64,000 nt of DNA from Amia ocellicauda (taxonomy: Eukaryota > Chordata > Actinopteri > Amiiformes > Amiidae). Below are positions 57,081 to 64,000 of the stretch, piece by piece. Under the pieces are notes generated by a model. That model did not search any database, was not told the origin of the DNA, and saw nothing but the letters and a program-made list of their open reading frames with translations. Position 1 is the first letter of the stretch. Every line of letters begins with the position of its first letter. The stretch covers positions 9,240,001 through 9,304,000 of the forward strand of contig NC_089867.1 in assembly GCF_036373705.1 (NCBI RefSeq), in the 5' to 3' direction. Position numbers and translations under genes: made by a program.

Positions 57081-57854
57081 AGTGTGGCTACAAAATCAAT
57101 TATTAATTTTATATTTTTGCCTTATTTGGCCAGCACATCATGGAAGTGAAGACTGCAGTGCACAGATGCTTTAAAGTTATATTCATATATATAGTTTTGA
57201 GATTCAAACCCAGTCTCCTGCACCACAGTGCGATAGATTACATTATAAGAAATGTGATCACTAGGGGTTACATATTTTATATTGTTTATTTTGTGTTTTA
57301 TTATGAAACTCTTTGGGATGTGTGTGTGTGTGAACAGTGAGTTTGCTTAGAAAACTCAAAATAGGCTATTATATAAATCCCCCAATTTGTTAATATCAAA
57401 TACAAATGTAAGTAATATCCAGATATGTGCCTAAATAAAAAATATTTTTGTTTGTGGTTTTCTTCAAAATAAAATTGAGGAACCATAAAAATAAAATACC
57501 TTGATAATGAATGGAAAATTAAATGTGGGATTAAAACATCAAATTAATCTCTTGTGTGCACTCTTCATAAGGCTCACACACAAAACACATGTACATTCAC
57601 TTTATTACTAAAATTACAATTTACTTTTCCTTTTGGTACTTGAGTACTTTTGAAAGTAGATACTTTTTTACTGTTTACTGTTTGAATTGGAGACTTTTAA
57701 CTTTCACTGGAGTAAGTTTTCAATAGAATATTTTTATTTAATATTTAAGTATTACTTCTGACTACTTTTTACAACTCTGCAGGAAACACCGATGAAGAAG
57801 TAACAAGTTTATTACATAAAACATAAATACAGGTTAACCCAGAGCCCTCCTCTC
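57081..57854. other. AT-rich spacer with a degraded repeat
   Basis: Contains TACTTGAGTACTTTTGAAAG and AACTTTCACTGGAGTAAGTT near 57,640-57,720, typical of a common fish 'acttttacttgagta' repeat. No gene. Confidence 0.35.
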
Positions 57855-58193
57855 ACAAGAAGTGAAGAAAAAGAACTAGAGATTTTTGTATCTTCAGATA
57901 CTTTCTGTCGGAAGTGATCTCATTAAAATCCAGTTGTACAAGTTTAATTTTACCACAAGCATAATCATACAGTTGTTGGTTAAAAGTATCCAAGAGACGA
58001 TGGTTGGTTAAAAGTGCCCTATGAGACAGTAGTAAAATTCCAGAAACAATGAAGGCAGAGACAGGGTAACACGATCCTGGAAGATTTCTGCGGCATCGTG
58101 AGTTTGGTACGAAACTACAGACCAAAATGCCTCAACAAACTTAATAATTAAAGTAGCCACCAAAAAGGAGCAAATACAAACTAGTAATTGCTT
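57855..58193 (-). repeat. Right arm of a widely spaced inverted repeat
   Basis: Inverse partner of 50594-50955 (for example TTTCTGTCGGAAGTGATCTC, GAGTTTGGTACGAAA, AAAAAGGAGCAAATAC). The arms bracket 6.9 kb containing the DIRS and Harbinger elements. Confidence 0.75.
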
Positions 58194-59339
58194 TTTATAC
58201 AGAACTGAATTAACAACATGAAACTATTTATAATACAAAGAATATAAAGAAAATAATAACATTTTCTCACTACAATTCATAGATATAATGGTAATATACA
58301 AGACTTTTAGCAATAACAGAGAAGGAACAAGTTGCTCCTCACCAGTACTCACTCAGTGCACTCATACAGCAAATGCCAGCTGTTGGAAAGAGTTTGTGGG
58401 ACTGGAGTTTTAAGTCAATCAGCTTTATTCGAGTGGATCCACATAGAAACCATGCAGCTTAGGCCAGTCTGACTTGATTACCCTTAAACTAAAAGATCAT
58501 TTTATGAAACAGGATGACATGTCTTCTGGGGCTTGTTCCTCCTTTTGGGAGGCCCTGGTTAGCTTTGTGATTGCTAATACATGCACAAAAAATGTATGCA
58601 GAATGGCAAAAGCTTCTACAGATGCATATAAAAACAGAACAGACATACAGTAGAAAGCAAACACAATCCATAGAAAACCTTCAGTTCCTCCTTCTGGCCC
58701 CTGGAATGAAAGTAAGGGTGGGGTGCTAATCATGCTACTTCCTCACATATTTCTGAAGCATAGACTTTGCTAATATAGGCTTAACTTGTCTAGCTACATC
58801 CTTTCCCCATTTCCACTAGTTCCTCTGCTGTTTCATGTATCTGTACATGGCAAAAAATTCAAAGGAGGTCAGAACAGAGATGTCCCACATTGCTTTACGA
58901 AAGCTGACCCAGATCTTCATTGATGGCAAGCTCTGAGACAAATATGACTGTCACTTGAGCTATATGGTAACTCATCTCAGCTTGCTCAAGGTCTGTCTTG
59001 GCTTGGATCAGTTGAATTTGTGCTTGCAAGATTTCCCTTTGAGTGTGTCGCACTCTCAGTTCTTTTTCGATTGCCGCGAAGGCCATTGCTGAGTCCTTCG
59101 TCAGACAGAATCCATTCTTGGGAGTTCTCTAACCATGTGGAGGTCAGGGGGGTTTCAGAGCACCCATAAGTCTTCACTATGACAGGGGTCCACTGGCGCA
59201 GATGAAAGCATACTGAAGGGTAAGTGTGGAAAATGGCAGGTGGCTGCGTTTTCAGTGTCGACTAAAATTATGATGAAAATATTTAGTTTTTGATGACAGT
59301 AACACAGACTATAAAATGCAGGTAATACAAATATCCACT
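58194..59339. other. Unclassified, with a short coiled-coil-like ORF
   Basis: Minus strand 58895-59086 could encode IEKELRVRHTQREILQAQIQ and KTDLEQAEMSYH, a heptad-like helix, and an overlapping frame (58986-59177) reads KTYGCSETPLTSTWLENSQE. Neither matches a family I can name. It may be a retroelement fragment or chance. Confidence 0.3.
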
Positions 59340-59960
59340 ATAATTACACTATAGAAATAGAAGACCTAGGAGTTAATGTGGATTCATCACTTTCCCCATT
59401 CAAGCAATGTGGGGAAGCAATTAAAAATGCAAACAGAATGCTAGGGTATATTGTCTAAAGTGTAGAATTTAAAACAAGGGAAGTCATGTTCAGACTGTAC
59501 AATGCACTAGTTAGTCGCTGGTCTAGATGCAGTTCAGAGGAGAGCAACCAGACTTTGAAGGTTTGAAGGGAATGTCCTACTGAGAGACTGAGGGAACTGA
59601 ACCTTTTTTCCCTGGAACAGAGGACTTGATTCAAGTCTTCAAAATCATGAAAGGCATCGACCACATCAAACCAGAGGAGCTTTTCCCGATCAGCAGGGAC
59701 ACACACACCCGGAGACACAAATGGAAATTGGGCTTCAAGGCATTCAAAACGGAAACGGAGACACTTCTTCACACAGAGAGGCGTCACAATCTGGAATAAA
59801 CTCCCCAGTGATGTGGTTGAAACTGAAGATTTGGGAACATTTAAAAATACTGGATAGTATCCTTGGATCACTTACTTAATAATGGACACCAAATGAGCAC
59901 GATTTGTCGAATAGCCTCCTCTCATTTGGACACTTTCTTATGTTCTTATGTTGATCAGTG
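59340..59960 (+). pseudogene. LINE 3' end (CR1/L2-type)
   Basis: The + strand reads GVNVDSSLSPFKQCGEAIKN and ANRMLGYIV, then VEFKTREVMFRLYNALVSR, and later LIQVFKIMKGIDHIKPEELF: the thumb and C-terminal part of a CR1/L2-like reverse transcriptase, with stops and frameshifts. It ends TTTCTTATGTTCTTATGTT, the short tandem repeat typical of the 3' end of such LINEs. 5' truncated. Confidence 0.8.
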
Positions 59961-60006
59961 GTATGTTGAGCCTTCATTTCCAAAGCAGTCACACTTTACA
60001 ATAAGG

Positions 60007-62086
60007 CAGGGGTCGGCAACCTTTTTGATATGATGTGCCATTTCATTTTTTTCTTGTCAATCACTGTGCCATATCAACAATATAATTGTTCAGTAGATTT
60101 AAACTGTTCATATGCATAACACGCATAACAGCAACAACATTTTTGAATATCATTTTTATTTTTGAGGACACAAAGCAGCAAAACAGCATTGAACATTACA
60201 TTATTATTAAATCAGTGATCAAAGGCTCCTTTCCAAATCTGTTTTGAACAGAACATTGACATTTATGTTGAGTTTACCAATGGAGCTATGTTAAAATAAA
60301 AGTCTCAAATAGATTGAAACTGTTATACATGCATACAGAAAAAAATAATCATTCCTGAGAACAAAAATCATAGCAGCAAGTGTATGGGACACAAATATTA
60401 CTGGCTTCACGATCTAATGCTGCTTTTCACATGTGTTAGAGAAAACCAACAGGGCCCCGTGTAGGCAAATGCAAAATAAAAACAGGTAAACATGAATACC
60501 AGTTAATGTGAGCCCTGGTCCTGTTTTCCTTTGCTGAGCTCCATTATCTTGGGAGTGTAGTGCGTCACCTTAAGTTGCAAACATGCTTCGGAGTGATCAA
60601 CACTCAAGCGATTGCGAGAAGGGCAGAGCGCACTGTTCATGTGCGAGAATATTTGCTCGCAGAGGTATGTCGACCCGAAGACCTTCAGCAAAGCCAAAGC
60701 AACTCTTTTGAGACAGCAGAATTTCTCTGGCAATGATGTCCAGCATGTGAAAATGCAAGATCCTTGATTGTGCATTGCTGTGGTTTCCAACTCTTTGTGC
60801 AGTTCTGCAAATTTTGACATCCACAGTGCTGAACTCTTGAACTCAATTAGCTGCATTTCCATGTCCCGTGTATCCATCCACTCTATCAGATTCATTGAAT
60901 TCGTGTCCATCGAAGCTTTCAGGCTTAATCAAAAAAAGAGAACAAGGGCACATAATTTCGAAAGTCCCCAAATAGTGTTGTGAACTCCGATTCAAGTTCA
61001 GAAATGTATTTGGATATCTCACCCGTGTTAATGCTGTGCTGCGTGGACAGCTCCCGTACATGTTTGAAATATCGGAATGTGGAGGTAGTAATATCCCTTG
61101 ACAAGATTGCTAGCTTGTCAACAACCGCAGCCCATGTTTTGAACATGTTCAAAGCGGTTTGTTCTGCACCTTGAAGTCGGAGATTTAGCTTGTTGAACTG
61201 GCCTGTGATATCAGTGAGAAACATAAGTTTCAAAACCCACGTCTCATCTTCGAGTTCAGAGTAGACTTGGCCTTTTTCAGCCAGGAAGGCTTTAATACTG
61301 TCAAAGGAGCCAACAAACCTCTCCAAAACTTTACCACAGCTTAGCCACCTTACCGCCGAGTGGAGAGGAATATCTTTGTATGTGCAGTCCATTTCCTCGA
61401 GAAGGGACAGGAACTGTCGATGCGTGAGGGAAGATCACTTAACTATGAAATTAACAATCTTCACAACTGTAACCATAACTTCATTTAGATCTGAATTTGA
61501 CATTTTTGCACAAAGGTTTTCTCTGTGTATCATTTGTAATTTAATTATGGGGTGACCCACTTTTTCCTCAATTCATTTGACAGCTCCTTTCTGTTTGCCG
61601 ACCATGGCCGACCATCTGTCATCATTGCAAAAATTTTTCCTACGTCAACCCCTTGCTCCTCAAAATGCTCAATAAAGGCTTTTGCAATGTCTTCACCTTG
61701 TGTTGTGTCCGTCATTGGTTTTAGGCAACATTTATTTAACACTAACACTAACACTAACATTGCATCTTTCAATCCAGCTGTTTGCTGCCCACTTACATTT
61801 TCTGCCATTTCTTCTATGCGTCACTGAACAGTTCTGGCTGACATGGGAATACCTTTGATTCTAGATTTGATAGTCTATTTCTTAGGCAAGCCATCAATAA
61901 AACATCTGTGTTAGAGAGGAAAGCATCCTTAATGTATTATCCGTAGGACTTAAACATTTCTTAAACTAAACAAATTAATTATAATTTTGTAATAAATATA
62001 ACATTCATCTGCATGTGCTTGGCATGCCATTGATTTTCCCTCAGGGTGCCAATAGTGGCACACGTGCCTAAGGTTGCCGACCTCTG
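60007..62086 (-). mobile_element. hAT transposon (ZBED5/SCAND3-like), decayed
   Basis: Perfect 8-bp duplication CAATAAGG (59999-60006 and 62087-62094). Ends CAGGGGTCGGCAACC and GGTTGCCGACCTCTG. 2080 bp; transposase on the minus strand in several frames (see next entries). The BED zinc-finger end is missing. Confidence 0.93.
60503..61808 (-). pseudogene. hAT transposase remnants (ZBED5/GTF2IRD2-like)
   Basis: Three consecutive minus-strand ORFs: 61545-61808 (IEHFEEQGVDVGKIFAMMTDG, catalytic-domain start), 60925-61392 (IPLHSAVRWLSCGKVLERF and LKLMFLTDITGQFNKLNLRL), and 60503-60910 (LKVFGSTYLCEQIFSHMN plus SRNRLSVDHSEACLQLKV, the C-terminal dimerisation region). Frameshifts or stops separate them near 61,430 and 60,920. 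Inactive. Similar domesticated proteins (ZBED5, SCAND3) exist in mammals, but this copy is broken. Confidence 0.88.
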
Positions 62087-62338
62087 CAATAAGGTATCGT
62101 GATTCCTCATCAATTCATATATGAATACCGCAGGATATACACATGAATATGTCATGCACTTAATCTGAGTTCTTATGTTAATAACATGTATAACAGGGTT
62201 AGGGTAAGTGCGGATTCATGTGCTCAACCTCAGAACTCAGATGATGATCATGAGGTTTTGATGTTTAAATCCTATGGTGTTCATATATTAAGTCAAGAGG
62301 AATTACTGTATCTTATTGTAAAGTATTACCTCTAAAGC

Positions 62339-63109
62339 TTTCTATGATCCATGTTTAGGGCACTACCTTCTGAGCCTTACATACAAGTTGATGTAGCTTT
62401 CAGAAAATATTTTAAAACTTGCCCTGAAAAAGGTAAATGTATCTTTATGATATTCTACTTGTTGAATCAATTCAATTAAATTAGTGAATGTAAAGTGACC
62501 ATTTTTTGTATTCACACAACAGCGTTAAACCACAATTTCATCCCCAATTGCAAAATGTAACTTCTTTATTTTCTTACCTAACAACATCTGCAATGTAGGT
62601 ACTATGGTACAGTTGTGAGATGGTTCAGGCACTGCATACAGGGTCTGCCAATTCATCTGTACCTCTATGGGTTATTTGGATACATTTTGTCCTATGCAGA
62701 GAGTGAAATAGGTAGCCCTATCTCTAGCGTCATTCAAGACTTTGCTACCTGCAGAGTGTTGTTAATGTTTCCATTCTCTGATTCTATCACACAGACCTCA
62801 CCTTCCTGCCTCTGACAACAGTTAGATATCGTAGATTTTTTTCTCCAATTTCCAGTAGTGCAACCTTAATTTAAATTGTTAAACCCAGCCAGTGAAATGG
62901 TGATCAAATAGGCCTATACCTTGGTATTTGCACCACTTACTTAAATTACATGTGCTGGGGCTCTGGGTTTTAAGCTTGCCCAGTGGGAGGGGTTTATGTT
63001 GGCTGTAGGTAAGCTTCCTGTTCATGTTCTGGCACATGGACGTACAAGGCCTTGAGGGCTACACGTTTTTCTATGTGCCTACTTTCTTGTGAGAATATAA
63101 TAATTCCTC
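62339..63109. other. Intergenic, nothing recognised
   Basis: No exon, RNA gene or element terminus identified. Confidence 0.35.
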
Positions 63110-63584
63110 TTAAATATTAATTATCTCATTAACCGTAATGCACAAAGGTCCCAGAAAACATCTAATAAGCCATTTGCTGATGAATTAGTTAACATGAATA
63201 AGCACTGATCATGTTTAGTAAAATTATCAAAACATATCAATATTTTCCTTTATGTTAACAAAGGTATTTAATGTTATTTCATAAGATCATTACATTCATT
63301 GTGGAAAATCTGGTGACTATTTTGACAATCTTAGGATTAACAAACATCTAAATCATTTAGTCCTTGAAATGAGTAATGTTTATTCATGTTAAGTAAGCCA
63401 TTTGTTCACCTTAGTTACTGCCTTAGAATATTCACACAAACCAATACCTGAATTAATGCAGTCGTTAATTAATTAGTTACCATTACCAAAACATTACTTT
63501 TCATGACATGTTGATGCAATAGTTAATGTTAACTAACAAATTAGTTAATGTCTGATATGGGGTACTTATTGTAGTGTTACCGCT
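63110..63584. repeat. Decayed 'TTAGTTAA'-rich repeat
   Basis: Many TTAGTTAAC / GTTAATTAA motifs and a right end TTATTGTAGTGTTACC resembling the terminus of the element at 59987-62330. The left end was not found, so this is a truncated relative. Confidence 0.5.
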
Positions 63585-64000
63585 CTAGGAACCTTCTGTT
63601 AACAGTTACATTTAACCCAGTACAGGTAACATAACAACATGATATCGAATGACAGTTTTTCACAATTGATCACTTTAAGTTAAAACTTACACAGATTTAT
63701 TTGATAATTATTTTTATTACCATTGAAGAGTCGCAGAAATCCAGAAAGATGCACTTCCAATCAAAGGGTTTTTATTATAAGCAGCTGCAAGGAAGAGATT
63801 CGAGAGGCGATCTCAAGAACAGTCTTAGGGAAGTTACAAACTACAGGCACTTTTATGCAGACCAGACAGGAGAGAAAGATTACAGGACCCATATGTCTGT
63901 CCTGTGATGAGCGTAAGTTTGGTTTCTGCCTGACAACTGCTCAGGAAGACCCATATATTGTCAAACCGGGGAGAATTAAGGCATACGTAATGTTTAATAT
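63585..64000. other. Window end, nothing recognised
   Basis: A short + ORF (63701-63907) has no motif and no clear splice context. It could be a repeat fragment. Confidence 0.3.

Larger units (their letters stand above)
59987..62330. mobile_element. TIR element hosting a hAT insertion
   Basis: Left end AGTCACACTTTACAATAAGG and right end CTTATTGTAAAGTATTACC are inverse (the common fish 'GGTAACACTTTACAATAAGG' terminus). Flanks TCCAAAGC (59979-59986) and TCTAAAGC (62331-62338) form an 8-bp duplication with one mismatch. After removing the nested hAT only about 260 bp remain; no coding. Confidence 0.75.

Overview
This window is vertebrate nuclear DNA, almost certainly from a ray-finned fish. It carries two host genes, in an order that matches the human GLB1-CCR4 neighbourhood on 3p22. 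The first is a complete 16-exon beta-galactosidase gene (GLB1, + strand, coding 5722-28915). The second is a CC-chemokine receptor of CCR4/CCR8 type (- strand, intronless coding exon 40483-41580, with probable non-coding 5' exons reaching about 47.4 kb). The fish assignment rests on the mobile elements: several Tc1-like lineages, hAT, PIF/Harbinger, a DIRS-like tyrosine-recombinase element, L2/CR1-type LINEs, and a tRNA-type SINE with a 'CCCTGGATAAGGGC' tail. I cannot name the species.

Layout. 1-2100: AT-rich, possibly the 3' UTR of an unseen upstream + strand gene. 2100-5440: nothing recognised. 5440-5721: CpG-rich GLB1 promoter with a CACGTG E-box. 5722-28915: GLB1. Intron 5 holds a pogo-type fragment and a Tc1 element nested in a hAT element. 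Intron 8 holds a broken Tc1 with long inverted repeats. Intron 15 holds a decayed IS630/Tc1-like element. 28916-37740: intergenic, with decayed transposons and an L2 fragment. 37741-40301: a MITE with 9-bp target duplications, itself carrying two later DNA transposons. 40483-47400: the chemokine receptor, with MITEs, a foldback element and a Tc1 remnant in its 5' introns. 48251-64000: almost entirely mobile elements, including a Harbinger element inside a DIRS element and a hAT inside another hAT-like element.

The most interesting material is the mobile-element layer. Two nearly identical 1221-bp Tc1/mariner-type elements (38084-39304 and 54119-55339) each keep an uninterrupted 346-codon transposase with a D-D-36-E catalytic spacing, as in the family described as Incomer (DD36E/IC). 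Around them lie four internally deleted relatives with a shared terminal repeat, plus a third, older lineage with the same spacing. A MITE family with perfect 9-bp target duplications provides a natural empty site that confirms one of these insertions. I saw no genuinely new cellular pathway. What is unusual is the nesting order and the DD36E group.
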